The position numbers were made by a program, and so were the translations under genes. Source: Prevotella sp. (GTDB lineage: Bacteria; Bacteroidota; Bacteroidia; Bacteroidales; Bacteroidaceae). Taken from it: a stretch of 38,380 nt of DNA. Under the pieces are notes generated by a model, which was given only the letters and a program-made list of their open reading frames with translations, ran no database searches and was not told the DNA's origin. Positions 22,517 through 33,274 of the stretch are shown here, one piece after another. Where the stretch lies: assembly GCA_017618275.1 (NCBI GenBank), contig JAFZUS010000197.1, positions 1-38,380 on the forward strand, written 5' to 3'. The stretch's first letter is position 1, and the number at the start of each line of letters is the position of its first letter.

Positions 22517-25114
22517 TTATTTCAGTTCAAGGGTGACCTTTTGGAGGTCCTTGTCCTGTGAACTGGTACCGATGAGAATCTCATAATTGCCGGGCTTCAC
22601 ACGCATGGTGTTGGTCTCTGCATCCCAGAACTCGAAACTCTTGCGTTCGAACTTCAGGTTGGCAGTGACCGTCTGCCCTGCCTTCACCTCGACACGCTCG
22701 AAGGCACGGAGGCTCTTCAGCGGACCGTCGGGATCCTGCAGGTTACGGATATAGAGTTGCAGAATCTCTGTACCATCACGCTTACCGGCGTTCTTGACAG
22801 GGATAGTGAGGGTATAGCCGGAGGAGCCGGATAAACTGGAAGACCCTGAGATAGTGGGCTCGCCCACCTCAAACGTCGTATAACTCAGGCCATAGCCGAA
22901 GGGGAAGAGGGCATCGGTGAAGTAACGGTAGGTGCGTCCCTTCATCGAATAGTCCTCGTAGTCGGGCAACTGGCTGCTGCTCTTGTAGAACGTCACAGGC
23001 AGTTTGCCGCTGGGGTTGTAGTCGCCGAAGAGCACGTCGGCGATGGCGGTACCACCCTCCTGACCAGCATACCACACCTGTACGATGGCCTCGCAGGTCT
23101 TGGTCTCTGGTTCCAGCGCGATGCAAGAACCGGAGCAGTTGACGAAGATAACCTGCTTGCCGGCAGCCTTCAGTGCCTTGAGGAAATCGCGCTGCACCTT
23201 GGGCAGTTCGATGTGGGTACGGTCGCCACCCTTGAAGCCGTCGATGTCGACAGGCATCTCCTCGCCTTCGAGGGCAGAAGAGATACCACCCACGAAGATG
23301 ACCTTGTTGATACCCTTCAACTGGCTGATGATAGCCTGGTAGTCGATGGGATGCTCCTTGGCGATGTTGATCTTCAGGTTGGCATTGTAGGTATGGATAT
23401 GCGAGAAGCGCACCTCGATGTTGTAACTCTTGCCGGCCTCAGCCTGGATAGCCACACGGTTGGGAGTGGTGCGCCAGATGTGGTGACGGAATTTTTGCAC
23501 GCCGTCGATGAAGAGTTCGAAATGTCCGCAACCGTCCACGTTCACAACATATTCGCCAGCCTCCTTGGGCGTGAAGACCGTCTCGTACTTGGCCGAGAAG
23601 TCCTCGAGTTGCACACCAGGGGCGAAGTTATGCATGCCGAAGGTGGTGACAGCCAAGGGCTGAGTGTAGTATTGGGTGGTGACGGGCTTGCCCTCCATGC
23701 GGCGGTTGTTCCAGAAGGTACCCTTCATACCCTTCTTACCCTCGAAGGCACAATCAGAAGCCATCAGACACTCCATCACCTTGTCGTAGGTCAGGTCGCA
23801 ACCAGCGTGATAGAATAGTTTTTTCTGCTTGGTCTTGATACCGTCGAGGATGGTGATGGTATGGTTGGGCGTACCATTGTAGTTACCCCACATCATCGGT
23901 TCATTGTCGGCATTGGGACCGATGACGGCTATCTTCTCCTTGTTCTTCTGGAGCGGCAGGATATTATTGTTGTTCTGCAAGAGCACTATGGTCTGACGCG
24001 CCATGTCGAGGGCTATCTGGCGATGCTGCTTGGAGTCCATGATGGCATAGGGGATCTTCGACCACTCGACGAGTGAGGGATCGTCCATCTCACCCAGGTC
24101 GAAACGGCCTTCCAACAGACGGATGACGTGCTTGTCGACCTCGGCCTCCGTGATGAATCCGCGTTTCACAGCCTCAGGGATGCTACGGTAGGCATAGCCG
24201 TAGCCACACTCCACATCCGTGCCGGCGATGGTGGCCTTGGCAGAAGCGTGGACAGGCGAGGAAGACGACTTGTGCGACTCGTAGAAGTCGGAAACGGCGC
24301 CACAGTCGCTGACCACGAGGTACTGGAAGCCCCACTCGTCGCGGAGGATGGTCTGCAACAGCCGCTGTGAGCCACAGCAGGGATCATCGTCGAGACGCTG
24401 GTAGGCACACATCACCTCGCGCACCTTACCGTCCTGCACACAGGCCTGGAAGGCAGGCATATAGGTCTCCCACATGTCACGGGGCGACACGTTGGTGAGG
24501 TTGGCCGAGTGGCGCGTGTACTCGGGACCGCTGTGAACGGCATAGTGCTTGGCACAGGCCCAGAGTTTGCGGTATTTCGCATCTTCAGGTCCCTGAAGAC
24601 CCTTCACCACCTGCACACCCATCACGGAGGTCAGATAGGGGTCCTCGCCATAGGTCTCCTGACCGCGTCCCCAACGGGGGTCGCGGAAGATATTCACATT
24701 GGGTGTCCAGACAGAGAGGCTATGGAACTTCTCGTCCTCGCCGGAGCCACGGTACATACGTTCGTTGTACTGAGCACGGAACTCGGTGCTGGCGGCGTCG
24801 AACACCTTATATAATAAAGCAGGATTGAACGACGAGGCCATCGCGATAGGCTCTGGGAAGACGGTGACATTGCCCATATTGGCAGCACCGTGCAGGGCCT
24901 CGCTCCACCAGAAGAACTTCTTGATGCCGAGACGGGGGATAGCCGGGCTCTCATCGAGCATCAACTGGGCCTTCTCCTCAAGGGTGAGACGACTGCAGAG
25001 ATCCTTGGCGCGCTCCTTGGCGCTCAGGTTAGGATTCTGATAAGGCAGTGTCTGCGCCGACACCGTGATACTGGCACAGAGCACGAAAGAAAGTGATAAT
25101 AAATAATGTTTCAT
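22517..25114 (-). CDS. GH3 beta-xylosidase (PA14-containing)
   Basis: Releases xylose from the non-reducing ends of xylo-oligosaccharides, probably in the periplasm. 865 residues; signal peptide 1-20 (ending VSAQ). GH3 N-terminal barrel about 25-340 with nucleophile D270 in VVSDCGAVSD and substrate-binding motifs RDPRWGRGQETYGEDP and AKHYAVHSGPE. The C-terminal GH3 sandwich is split by a PA14-like insert (about 445-600, GYVVNVDGCGHFELFIDG-like region). A fibronectin-III-like domain is near 785-855. Size and layout match xylan-cluster GH3 enzymes known from Prevotella (Xyl3A-type). It has its own promoter and a leader of about 165 bases. Confidence 0.93.
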   Translation of the reverse strand: MKHYLLSLSFVLCASITVSAQTLPYQNPNLSAKERAKDLCSRLTLEEKAQLMLDESPAIPRLGIKKFFWWSEALHGAANMGNVTVFPEPIAMASSFNPALLYKVFDAASTEFRAQYNERMYRGSGEDEKFHSLSVWTPNVNIFRDPRWGRGQETYGEDPYLTSVMGVQVVKGLQGPEDAKYRKLWACAKHYAVHSGPEYTRHSANLTNVSPRDMWETYMPAFQACVQDGKVREVMCAYQRLDDDPCCGSQRLLQTILRDEWGFQYLVVSDCGAVSDFYESHKSSSSPVHASAKATIAGTDVECGYGYAYRSIPEAVKRGFITEAEVDKHVIRLLEGRFDLGEMDDPSLVEWSKIPYAIMDSKQHRQIALDMARQTIVLLQNNNNILPLQKNKEKIAVIGPNADNEPMMWGNYNGTPNHTITILDGIKTKQKKLFYHAGCDLTYDKVMECLMASDCAFEGKKGMKGTFWNNRRMEGKPVTTQYYTQPLAVTTFGMHNFAPGVQLEDFSAKYETVFTPKEAGEYVVNVDGCGHFELFIDGVQKFRHHIWRTTPNRVAIQAEAGKSYNIEVRFSHIHTYNANLKINIAKEHPIDYQAIISQLKGINKVIFVGGISSALEGEEMPVDIDGFKGGDRTHIELPKVQRDFLKALKAAGKQVIFVNCSGSCIALEPETKTCEAIVQVWYAGQEGGTAIADVLFGDYNPSGKLPVTFYKSSSQLPDYEDYSMKGRTYRYFTDALFPFGYGLSYTTFEVGEPTISGSSSLSGSSGYTLTIPVKNAGKRDGTEILQLYIRNLQDPDGPLKSLRAFERVEVKAGQTVTANLKFERKSFEFWDAETNTMRVKPGNYEILIGTSSQDKDLQKVTLELK

Positions 25115-25177
25115 TTTCTATTTTGTTTGGGTAAATACTATTTGGTTCAGAAAAACGTTCACGTCAGAAAACAACAA

Positions 25178-25208
25178 CGGGGCAATCGAAACGCCTTTCA
25201 TTGCCCCG
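25178..25208 (-). promoter_or_regulatory. Hairpin in the GH3 leader
   Basis: Perfect 9-bp stem CGGGGCAAT (25178-25186) and ATTGCCCCG (25200-25208), 13-base loop, located between the -7 box (25281-25290) and the GH3 ATG. On the minus strand it is followed by TTGTTGTTTTC, so it could be a weak terminator or attenuator, or a stabilising 5' structure. Confidence 0.55.
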
Positions 25209-25280
25209 AAGTAGGAAAAACTACTAACTACTAATACTAATATAACTAAAACAATTCTATTAATCTGTCACTTATGACGG

Positions 25281-25290
25281 TGCAAAGATA
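25281..25290 (-). promoter_or_regulatory. -7 box of the GH3 gene
   Basis: TATCTTTGCA on the minus strand. About 30-50 bp upstream lies GTTACATTT (25322-25330 on the plus strand), which resembles the susC operator core. Confidence 0.6.
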
Positions 25291-25345
25291 CGGCAAAAAA
25301 CCATTAGTCTTTTTGTTTTGCGTTACATTTATTTTCGTTTTTGTT

Positions 25346-27856
25346 TCAATCGTTTGAAAGGTTACAAATGATAATATTTCCTGCAACAGTTTCAATATCA
25401 TATTCGTATACCTTCTGGACGGGAAGTATCTCAAAGTTAGCAAGTTCCGCAGACCTCAGCGGCTGCTGGATGTCAGCAGGACGGAGCAGGTCATTGGGAC
25501 ATTCACCCTGAGCAGGCTTCAGACCCTTACCCTTCAGGGGCACGTAGGAACGCAGGCGGAGCGTACCGCCGATCTTCGAACGGACGACAGCCTGCTGGAG
25601 TTTGCCCCCACTCCACTTCATATCCACCGTAAAGCCGCCACGGGCCTGCAAGCCCTTCACCTCGCCGTCGGTCCACACTTCAGGCAGGGCAGGCAACAGG
25701 TGGACGGCCCCGTCGTGACTCTGCAACAGCATCTCACAGACACCGGCGGCACAGCCGAAGTTACCATCGATCTGGAAAGGCGGGTGCGCATCGAAGAGGT
25801 TCGGATAGGTGCGTCCGTCAGGATGGGTGCGCATTGAGCGGTCGTCGGGCAACAGGTGCAGCATATTCTTGATGATCTTAAAGGCGTGGTTGCCGTCGAG
25901 CATACGGGCCCAGAAATTGATCTTCCAACCGAGGCTCCAGCCCGTCGCCATATCGCCACGCTGCTTCAACGTATTGGCAGCCGCCGTAAAGAGGTCGGGA
26001 TGCGAATAGGGAGATATCTGGTTGGAGGGATAGAGACCATAGAGATGGGAGACATGACGGTGCTCGTCCTTGGGGTCGTCGCCATCGATCATCCACTCCT
26101 GCAACTGACCATAGCGTCCGATCTGCATGGGAGGCAGACGGTCGAGTGCAGAGTTGAGAGTTGAGAGTTGAGAGTTATCTTTGCCGAGAATCTTGGCAGC
26201 AGCGATAGTTTGCGTGAGGACATCGAAGATGATCTGGTTGTCCATCGTAGAACCAGCCGTCACCGTGGTGCGCTTGCCCAACGGTCCGTGCTCTGGCGAG
26301 ACGGTAGGCACCGACACCAGCCAACCGGCGGCATTCTTCACCTCACCATTAGCCGGATAGGTCTGCATCCAGGCCACGAGGAAGTCGGCGGCTCCCTTCA
26401 TCACGGGATAGTACTCTTCCAAGAACTGTTTGTCGCCCGTGTAGAGATAGTGCTGCCAGAGATGGGTCGTCAGCCAGGCGCCGCCTGTGGGGAACATACC
26501 CCAGGTGGTGCCGTCGATAGGTCCTGCGACGCGCCAGAGGTCGGTATTGTGATGGGCCACCCAACCGGGACAGCCGTACATATCCTTCGCCGTGATAGCA
26601 CCCGTCTCACTCAGGTCGCGGATCATCGAGAAGAGGGGCTGCTGCGTCTCTGCGATATTTCCCACGAGGGCAGGCCAGTAGTTCATCTCGGCATTGATGT
26701 TGATGGTGTATTTCGAATCCCAAGGGGCATTGACCTGTGCATTCCAGACACCCTGCAGGTTGGCGGGTTGTCCACCGGGCTGCGACGAGGAGATGAGCAG
26801 GTAACGGCCATACTGCATCATGAGCGACACCATATCGAAATCGCTGGGGTCCTTCTCAAAGGCAGCGAGGCGCTGGTCAGTGGGAAGAGCAGCCTTCTCA
26901 TAGGATTGCCTAGGATCCCTAGGATTACCTAGTACAAGACTCACCCGATTATATTGCTCCTGGTATTTCTGGAGATGCGATTTCAGCAGTTGCTTGTAAC
27001 TCTTGCCTTGTAAGCCGTCTAATGTCTCATTGTTCTTCTTCACAGGATTACCGCTGACGTCGTGGTAGTTCACGAAGGTCGTGGCAGCGGTGATATAGAG
27101 GGTAGCCGTCGTGGCATTGGAGACGCTCCACGACTGGGCCTTGTTCTCCACCTTTCCATCGGCCTCGACCTTGACACGGCACTCAGCCTTCAGGCCGGCC
27201 TTGATGCCTTCATGATCAACGCCTTCGACAATAGCCGCCAGTTCTTTAACGGCACGGTGTTCCCGTTCTATCCAGTTGGTCGTCTCTGCCTTCAGCGGGG
27301 AATCGAAACTGACATCGAACGACAGGGCACCCTTCTTGCTTGCATTGATACGGACGACAATCACGTTGTCGGCCTGCGAGGCGAAGACGGTGCGCTCGTA
27401 CTTCACACCTTTATATATATAAGAGGTGGTGGCAAGGGCAGTGCCCAAATTCAGTTCACGATGATAGTCGCTGACATCCTCGTGCCCCAGTTTCAGTTTC
27501 ACACTACCTAAGGGCAGGTACTTCATGCCGTGAGGACCCTTAAAGAAGTACTTGTCGATGAGGGCGTGCGCCTGGTCTTCCTTGCCGTCGTAGATCAACT
27601 GGCGTACGTATGGCAGTTGTGCCTTCGCCTCGGGGTTGTTATTGTTGTGGGGCGAACCGCTCCAGAAGGTCTCCTCGTTGAGTTGGATCTCTTCGGTTTC
27701 CGTACCGCCATAGACCATCGCCCCGAGGTGGGAGTTACCGATGGGCAAGGCCTCCAACCACTGGGTAGCGGGCTTGGCATACCATAGTTTGTGCTGCTGT
27801 GCCGTTGCCGACAGCGTTGTCAGACAGACAGCCATTGTGATGAAAAACTTTCTCAT
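25346..27856 (-). CDS. GH95 alpha-L-galactosidase/alpha-L-fucosidase
   Basis: 836 residues, signal peptide 1-19 (ending ATAQ). GH95 signature order: N-terminal beta-sandwich (about 22-260, [14 protein letters not shown] and [11 protein letters not shown]); (alpha/alpha)6 barrel with [13 protein letters not shown], carrying the paired Asn that assist catalysis; [12 protein letters not shown] at the position of the catalytic acidic residue; and a [11 protein letters not shown] motif. Classical members are alpha-1,2-L-fucosidases, but a Bacteroides ovatus GH95 in a complex-xylan locus removes alpha-L-galactose, and with GH31 and feruloyl esterases nearby that is a good candidate activity. Two simple repeats lie in frame: a CCTAGG mini-array (about residues 306-319) and a 7-bp repeat (about 560-569). 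It begins 2 bp after the GH31 stop, so the two are co-expressed. Confidence 0.9.
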   Translation of the reverse strand: MRKFFITMAVCLTTLSATAQQHKLWYAKPATQWLEALPIGNSHLGAMVYGGTETEEIQLNEETFWSGSPHNNNNPEAKAQLPYVRQLIYDGKEDQAHALIDKYFFKGPHGMKYLPLGSVKLKLGHEDVSDYHRELNLGTALATTSYIYKGVKYERTVFASQADNVIVVRINASKKGALSFDVSFDSPLKAETTNWIEREHRAVKELAAIVEGVDHEGIKAGLKAECRVKVEADGKVENKAQSWSVSNATTATLYITAATTFVNYHDVSGNPVKKNNETLDGLQGKSYKQLLKSHLQKYQEQYNRVSLVLGNPRDPRQSYEKAALPTDQRLAAFEKDPSDFDMVSLMMQYGRYLLISSSQPGGQPANLQGVWNAQVNAPWDSKYTININAEMNYWPALVGNIAETQQPLFSMIRDLSETGAITAKDMYGCPGWVAHHNTDLWRVAGPIDGTTWGMFPTGGAWLTTHLWQHYLYTGDKQFLEEYYPVMKGAADFLVAWMQTYPANGEVKNAAGWLVSVPTVSPEHGPLGKRTTVTAGSTMDNQIIFDVLTQTIAAAKILGKDNSQLSTLNSALDRLPPMQIGRYGQLQEWMIDGDDPKDEHRHVSHLYGLYPSNQISPYSHPDLFTAAANTLKQRGDMATGWSLGWKINFWARMLDGNHAFKIIKNMLHLLPDDRSMRTHPDGRTYPNLFDAHPPFQIDGNFGCAAGVCEMLLQSHDGAVHLLPALPEVWTDGEVKGLQARGGFTVDMKWSGGKLQQAVVRSKIGGTLRLRSYVPLKGKGLKPAQGECPNDLLRPADIQQPLRSAELANFEILPVQKVYEYDIETVAGNIIICNLSND
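26151..26177. repeat. 7-bp tandem repeat inside the GH95 gene
   Basis: Three full GAGTTGA units and one partial, encoding part of [11 protein letters not shown] between conserved GH95 motifs. In the coding orientation the repeat has no stop codon in the used frame. Confidence 0.8.
26898..26937. repeat. CCTAGG mini-array inside the GH95 gene
   Basis: Four CTAGG-like cores (TAGG/TAGT at 26901, 26911, 26920 and 26930) at 10, 9 and 10 bp, in frame, encoding about NPRDPRQS between the family-conserved NRVSLVLG and ALPTDQRL. The stretch ggattgcctagg is also found in both arrays around the four-helix-bundle gene. Confidence 0.85.
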
Positions 27857-27858
27857 AT

Positions 27859-30261
27859 TTACTTGCTGATTTTGGTTTCCTGTCCTTGATAGTCGACGCG
27901 CTTCGTGGTGCCGTCAGGCCATACCACGGTAAACTGTCTCGATGTGAGCATGCCAGGGAAATTGCCCTTGCGCTCACCGATGGTGAGGGTACGGCTCTTG
28001 TCGTTCCAGTTGAAGGTGATAGTAGTGTAGACTCCCTTCTCGTAGTTGTAACTGTCGCCCTCGTCCTCGTAGAGGGTAAACGTACCGTTGGCTCCCGGAT
28101 AGACGCGGATCTCCATCTCATTCCACGGCTTCTCGCCCACATACTGCATCTCAGAACCGAGTGGCAGGATGCTGCCCGCACGGACGAACATCGGTACACG
28201 GTCAAGCGAGGTCGACAGCGTTACATTCTGGCCGCCCTTATAAGTCTGGTTCGTCCAGAAGTCATACCAGAGTGCACCCTTCGGCAGATATTTGACAGCG
28301 GTCTTCGTAGCCGTCCAGTCCAGATCTCTTACGTCTTCCTTCTGGCCTCTTACATCATTTCTGTCCCAGCCTGTCATCTCGTTCGAGCGGATGATCTTCT
28401 CTTCCGTATACTGCGGGTCGACGATGGGGGCTGCCAGAATACTGCGACCGAACATAAACTCATCGGTCATGTCCCACACACGCTTGTCGCTGGCGAAGTC
28501 GGCAAACAACGGACGCATGTAACTGTCGTTGTTCGAAGTCACCTGCCAGGCCGTACTATATAAATAAGGTATGAGACGGTAGCGCAGGCGGATCTGTTTC
28601 TCGATGGCGTCGTAGACGGGTTCGCCCTTCTGACCGAACTGCCAGATCTCACGGGGCGCGTCGGCTCCGTGGCTGCGGAAGACCGGACAGAACAGGCCGT
28701 ACTGCATCCAGCGCACGTAGAGTTCCTGGAACTGCGGGTTCTTGGGTGCCGAGCCAGAGCCACGGGTATTATAGGAACTACAGAAGAAGCCACCGATATC
28801 GGTGTTGAAGTTAGGATTGCCCGTCAACGTGAAACTCAGTCCGGCTGGCACCTGCTTACGGAGCATGTCCCACGACGAGTTCACGTCGCCGCTCCACATA
28901 TTCGAGCCGTAGTGCTGCTGACCAGCGTATGAGGAACGCGTCATGATAAAGACGCGTTTCGAGGCGTTCGGATAATCCCTGCGCTGCGACTGGTAGATGC
29001 CACGCACCGTTTCCAAGGGGAAGGCATTACGCTGCGAGCGCCAGGTACCGCCATACACCTTGTGCTGATAGTCTGACTCACGGGGATTGAAGAAATCGGG
29101 GTCAGTAGAGTCCATCCACCAGGCGTCCGTACCATAGTCATAGAGTTTCCTCAAATACTTCCAATAGATATCGCGGGCCTCAGGATGGAAAGCATCATAG
29201 ACCTTCACACCCGAGGGATAGTCCCTCATGGGGGGCCAGACATGCGAGATACCGCTCTGAGGCCAGGTCTCGAAGGGCATCAGCAGACCCTTGGCATCGA
29301 GTTCACGGAACTGCTGGGTCTGCGGTCCGAAACTGGCCCAGATGGAAATCATAAAGTGGGCGTGCTTCTTGTGTACATTGTCAATCAACTGCTTGCCAGT
29401 AGAAAAATCCTCTGAGAGGAAGTCCATGGCGTTCCACAGGTAGTTGGAACCCCAGTACTGCCAGTCCTGGATGATACCGTCGAGGGGCACCTGCAACGCA
29501 CGGTACTGGTCGACGATGCTCTCCGTCTCGCGAGCCGTCTTATAACGCTCCTTCGACTGCCAGAAGCCGTAGGTCCATAGGGGGAACATCGGCACGTCGC
29601 CCGTCAGGTGGCGCATCTGGGCTATCACACCGTCGGCCGAGCCGCCGTACATGAAATAATAGTCCACGCCCTCGCCCACCTCAGATGTAAAGGACATGCC
29701 GTTGGCATCGTCTTCAAACTGCGTCGGCGAATAGTTATCCCAATAGAGGCCCCAGCCCTTGATGCTCTGCAGCACATTCTGGAAGTCCTCGAGGTTCGAC
29801 TGCTCCATACGCTTCTTCTCGCCACGACGGTTCATTTTGCCGTTCTGGATGGTACCCAGGCCATAGATGGCCTCGTCCTTGTCGAGCGTGAAGACCTGCT
29901 TTACCTGATACTTGCCTGCATCATTACCCGTTGTGATGGGTGTCAGCACATGCTGCTTCTCACGGAGCAGTACCTTCCCCTTGGCGGAAAAGGTAATGGC
30001 ACCCGTCTTAGGATCCACCTTCACCGTCAGGGCCTTGCTGGAAAGGGTATTGCCATTGCGGTTCACCTCTACCGCCTCCGGCTGGGCCGTGACTACCAAC
30101 GTCTTCGTGGGCTGGCCTTTCACAATGTGTACAATACTGGGCGTATAGAACTCCACACGCACATCTGTCTCGCCTACCTGCAACTGCATCGGCTGCTGGG
30201 CGAAGGCAGCAATAGCCACCCACCCCAGGGCCATCAGCCATAAGATTCTGTTTCTCATCAT
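27859..30261 (-). CDS. GH31 alpha-xylosidase-type glycoside hydrolase
   Basis: 800 residues from ATG 30261 (ATG at 30258 is an alternative). A longer reading from TTG 30288 would start inside the -7 box, so it was rejected. Signal peptide about 1-22 (ending AAFAQ). N-terminal beta-sandwich, then the GH31 barrel with nucleophile D384 in WWMDSTDP and acid/base D459 in [13 protein letters not shown], then C-terminal sandwich domains. The [11 protein letters not shown] motif and the setting fit alpha-xylosidase, as for GH31 enzymes in Bacteroides complex-xylan loci; alpha-glucosidase is less likely. It is first of a two-gene unit with GH95. Confidence 0.9.
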   Translation of the reverse strand: MMRNRILWLMALGWVAIAAFAQQPMQLQVGETDVRVEFYTPSIVHIVKGQPTKTLVVTAQPEAVEVNRNGNTLSSKALTVKVDPKTGAITFSAKGKVLLREKQHVLTPITTGNDAGKYQVKQVFTLDKDEAIYGLGTIQNGKMNRRGEKKRMEQSNLEDFQNVLQSIKGWGLYWDNYSPTQFEDDANGMSFTSEVGEGVDYYFMYGGSADGVIAQMRHLTGDVPMFPLWTYGFWQSKERYKTARETESIVDQYRALQVPLDGIIQDWQYWGSNYLWNAMDFLSEDFSTGKQLIDNVHKKHAHFMISIWASFGPQTQQFRELDAKGLLMPFETWPQSGISHVWPPMRDYPSGVKVYDAFHPEARDIYWKYLRKLYDYGTDAWWMDSTDPDFFNPRESDYQHKVYGGTWRSQRNAFPLETVRGIYQSQRRDYPNASKRVFIMTRSSYAGQQHYGSNMWSGDVNSSWDMLRKQVPAGLSFTLTGNPNFNTDIGGFFCSSYNTRGSGSAPKNPQFQELYVRWMQYGLFCPVFRSHGADAPREIWQFGQKGEPVYDAIEKQIRLRYRLIPYLYSTAWQVTSNNDSYMRPLFADFASDKRVWDMTDEFMFGRSILAAPIVDPQYTEEKIIRSNEMTGWDRNDVRGQKEDVRDLDWTATKTAVKYLPKGALWYDFWTNQTYKGGQNVTLSTSLDRVPMFVRAGSILPLGSEMQYVGEKPWNEMEIRVYPGANGTFTLYEDEGDSYNYEKGVYTTITFNWNDKSRTLTIGERKGNFPGMLTSRQFTVVWPDGTTKRVDYQGQETKISK

Positions 30262-30285
30262 TCGTCTTGTTTTTGTTTGACTGCA

Positions 30286-30293
30286 CAAAGATA
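30286..30293 (-). promoter_or_regulatory. -7 box of the GH31-GH95 operon
   Basis: TATCTTTG on the minus strand, 25 bp before the ATG at 30261. It lies in a 133-bp divergent gap shared with the aldo/keto reductase promoter. Confidence 0.6.
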
Positions 30294-30335
30294 CGAACTT
30301 TTTTTGAAAGAATCACAGAAATACCTCTCTTTTTC

Positions 30336-30367
30336 TTGCAAATATGAAAAATAAACCGTATCTTTGC
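30336..30367 (+). promoter_or_regulatory. Promoter of the aldo/keto reductase gene
   Basis: TTG (30336-30338) and TATCTTTGC (30359-30367) with about 20 bp between. This places the transcription start near 30372 and rules out a start codon at 30344. Confidence 0.65.
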
Positions 30368-30394
30368 CGCACCAACAATCACAATTACAGTTTT

Positions 30395-31747
30395 ATGGAA
30401 AAGGATAATAGAAACATGAACCGTCGCGAGTTCCTCCGGAGACTTGGTATCGGCACTGGTTCTGCGGTGGCCCTGATGGCGATGGAGCCATTGAATGTAC
30501 TGGCACAGAAAGACAAAAAAGCAGCAGACATACGCATGACCTACCGGGTGCAGCACGGCTCTGGCGAACAGATATCACTGCTCGGTTTCGGTATGATGCG
30601 ACTGCCTAACAACCAGGAAGAAGTAAACCAACTGGTGGACTACGCCATCGAACACGGTGTGAACTATTTCGATACGGCTCCGATGTATATGGGCGGTCAG
30701 TCGGAGGTGCTGATGGGCAATGCCCTATCGCGCCATCCGCGTGAGAAATACTATGTGGCCACGAAGATGTCGAACCAGAACCGCCGCAGTTGGTCGTTCG
30801 ACGAGTCGAAGCGGATGTATGAGACATCCCTGCAGAAACTGAAGGTCGATCATATCGACTACTACCTGCTGCACAGCATTGGTGGCGGTATGGACTCCCT
30901 GAAGGGCCGTTTCCTCGATAATGGTGTCCTTGAGTTCCTGCTCAAGGAGCGTGAGGCCGGACGCATCAAGCACCTGGGGTTCTCGTATCACGGTGATGTG
31001 CGCGACTTCGACTGGTTGCTCGACCATCAGAGCGAATACCACTGGGACTTCTGTCAGATACAGATGAACTTCCTCGACTGGCAGCACGCTTCGATGCGTG
31101 GTGGCAGACGGTCGGATGCTGATGCAGAATACCTCTATAACAAAGCCGAGAAGGTGGGCGTACAGTGTGTAGTCATGGAACCCCTGCGTGGTGGTGCCTT
31201 CGGACGGATGGCTCAGGAACTGACGGATCAGTTGAAGGCCGTCCATCCCGACGACAGCACGGCGCGCTGGGCTTTCCGTTGGGTGGGATCCTATCCGAAT
31301 ATCCTCACTGTTCTCAGTGGCATGAACCGCATGGATCATCTGGAAGAGAATGTAAAAACCTTCTCGCCGATAGAGGTATGTACAGAGGCAGAAAACGCAC
31401 TGTTGGCCAAGATTGCCGACCAGATGTCGGGCGTACCTATCGTTCCCTGCACGGCTTGTGAGTATTGCATGCCCTGTCCTTACGGTGTAAATATCCCTGG
31501 CAACTTCACCTATTACAACGAAGCCGTCAACAGTCATATCCTCCCGTTGCCCGAACCCTCTGCCGCCGACTATGCCGAGCGCCAGCAGAAGTTCATTGAG
31601 GGCTACCGCAAGGCCCTGCCCAACGCCGAGACGTGGGCCCGTGCTTGTCAGGATTGTGAGGAATGTCTCTCCAAGTGTCCCCAGCAGATCCGTATTCCGA
31701 ATCAACTGAGCCGCATCGTCCAGACACTGAGAGTCAGAAAAACATGA
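30395..31747 (+). CDS. Tat-exported aldo/keto reductase with C-terminal 4Fe-4S ferredoxin domain
   Basis: 450 residues from ATG 30395; an earlier in-frame ATG at 30344 lies before the -7 box. The N-terminus has a twin-arginine signal (NRREFLRRLG, then a hydrophobic stretch ending VLAQ), implying folding and cofactor loading before export. The aldo/keto reductase barrel covers about 45-330 (GFGMMRLP, HGVNYFDTAPMYMGG, DYYLLHS). Two Cys clusters follow: CTACEYCMPCPYG and CQDCEECLSKCPQ, matching 4Fe-4S binding. NAD(P)H or iron-sulfur-linked reduction of a carbonyl is expected; the substrate is unknown. Its place beside GH31 may be incidental or may mean periplasmic processing of a sugar or ferulate-derived aldehyde. 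Confidence 0.9.
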   Translation: MEKDNRNMNRREFLRRLGIGTGSAVALMAMEPLNVLAQKDKKAADIRMTYRVQHGSGEQISLLGFGMMRLPNNQEEVNQLVDYAIEHGVNYFDTAPMYMGGQSEVLMGNALSRHPREKYYVATKMSNQNRRSWSFDESKRMYETSLQKLKVDHIDYYLLHSIGGGMDSLKGRFLDNGVLEFLLKEREAGRIKHLGFSYHGDVRDFDWLLDHQSEYHWDFCQIQMNFLDWQHASMRGGRRSDADAEYLYNKAEKVGVQCVVMEPLRGGAFGRMAQELTDQLKAVHPDDSTARWAFRWVGSYPNILTVLSGMNRMDHLEENVKTFSPIEVCTEAENALLAKIADQMSGVPIVPCTACEYCMPCPYGVNIPGNFTYYNEAVNSHILPLPEPSAADYAERQQKFIEGYRKALPNAETWARACQDCEECLSKCPQQIRIPNQLSRIVQTLRVRKT

Positions 31748-31769
31748 TCACTTCCGTGCGGTCGGGCAA

Positions 31770-32042
31770 TCAATCCTCTATTGGTGTATTTTTCAGTTTC
31801 TCGAGGGCGCGGCAGAGTTGGTCAGGGCAAGAGGTGCCCTTGGTACCACAGCGGATACCATCAAGTCTCTTAATGACATCATCGATATGCTGACCACGAA
31901 CAAGTTGGCTGATTCCTTGGAGATTGCCATGGCAACCTCCAAGGAAAAAGACCTGTTGGATGATGTTGTTCTCATCGGCAGTGACATCGATCAACTTCGA
32001 ACACGTGCCGTGAGTCTCATATTGTACATGTTTCGTCTTCAT
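31770..32042 (-). CDS. TSCPD domain protein
   Basis: 90 residues. It ends with GIRCGTKGTSCPDQLCRALEK, carrying the TSCPD motif that names the family (also found in some ribonucleotide reductases), plus another Cys pair upstream (HGTCSKLI and LGGCHGNL). Small cytosolic members of this family are of unknown function and may bind metal. It begins 3 bp after the CE15 stop codon and is last in the minus-strand esterase operon, convergent to the aldo/keto reductase gene. Confidence 0.9.
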   Translation of the reverse strand: MKTKHVQYETHGTCSKLIDVTADENNIIQQVFFLGGCHGNLQGISQLVRGQHIDDVIKRLDGIRCGTKGTSCPDQLCRALEKLKNTPIED

Positions 32043-32045
32043 GGG

Positions 32046-33274
32046 CTATAGTCCTGAAACAACATGAATATCGTTGGTGTCAGTATCCTTTCCTAAGAGG
32101 AACTTGTCGATGAAGGCCTGTACCTCCGGGAACTGACTCTGAGGCAACTGACAGTGGCCATGACCTGCGACGATGCTCCATCCAAAGCGGTCGGCGATGC
32201 CGAAGGACTTCCAAACCTCCTTGGCAGCCTTTGCAGAGGCGACCATCGAACCGTCGGCCAGCCACTCGTAGTCAGGATTACCAAGCAATAACAGGGCGCG
32301 CGGACAAACCATCGTACAGAGTTCGTGCTGGTCGTAGGGCAGACGATAGACACTGTCGCCGTGGAAGTTCTCCTTCTGACTCTCCATGAACCAGTGGTAG
32401 TCGGTCTTATCAAGGTCCTCCAGATTCTTACCAGCCAATGTGGACTCGTGAGAGACACGCCAGGCCGCAGCACCACCGCCACCGGGTTCCTGAGCAATCG
32501 TCAGGGCGATACGCTCGTCAAAGGCACCACAATAGAGTGCCATCTTACCAGCATACGAACAGCCGGATACACCGATATGCTTCGTATCAATCTTCGTCAC
32601 CTCAGGACCTAACTGCTGCAGGCCGTCGATGAGACGACTCAGACCCCAGGCCCACTCACTGTAGGCACCATTGTCTTTCAACTCAGGATAGAGACGGTCG
32701 AAGTTGTGCTCACCACGTTCATGATGACGACCCATCTGTCCGTAGTCGTTCACCTGCTTCTCACGGAAGTTCATGATGGCGATGGGACGGTCCTCAAAGA
32801 GTTGACGGGGCAGGGCGAGCATGCTCGTGCCAATCATCAGGGCATAAGGAGCTTCGCCTACCTTCGGATAGGTAATGACCGACGATAATGTCAACGTCTC
32901 ACCATTCACGGTAACATCGACAATCAATGTGTCGCCACTCATCCGTGCCTTGACGGCACCTGGCTCAACAACGGGCTTCGTGCCTATGCCGTAGTGCTGT
33001 ATCTGATGGGCAATCTCACTGCGACGACGCGACCAGTCCTTGAAAGACTTTACCTTTCCCTTGCCGTTACTCCAGGCAAAGGGATCGGGCAACTCACGGA
33101 TGACAGGCAGTTTATCCACCGTCGGCATCACAGGTGCAGCGAATTTGCTGCCCGTGTTCTCAACCTCATATACCAAGGGAACACCACCCTTTGTCTTTTT
33201 CTGTGCGTCTGCCGGGCAGACGACACAGAACAAAGCCAAAGCGATAAGAGTATTTCTTACTATAGAAGTAATCA

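Noticed and set aside
30344-30394. Upstream ATG for the aldo/keto reductase
   Set aside because: It lies before the -7 box at 30359-30367, so it would not be transcribed; the Tat signal fits a start at 30395.
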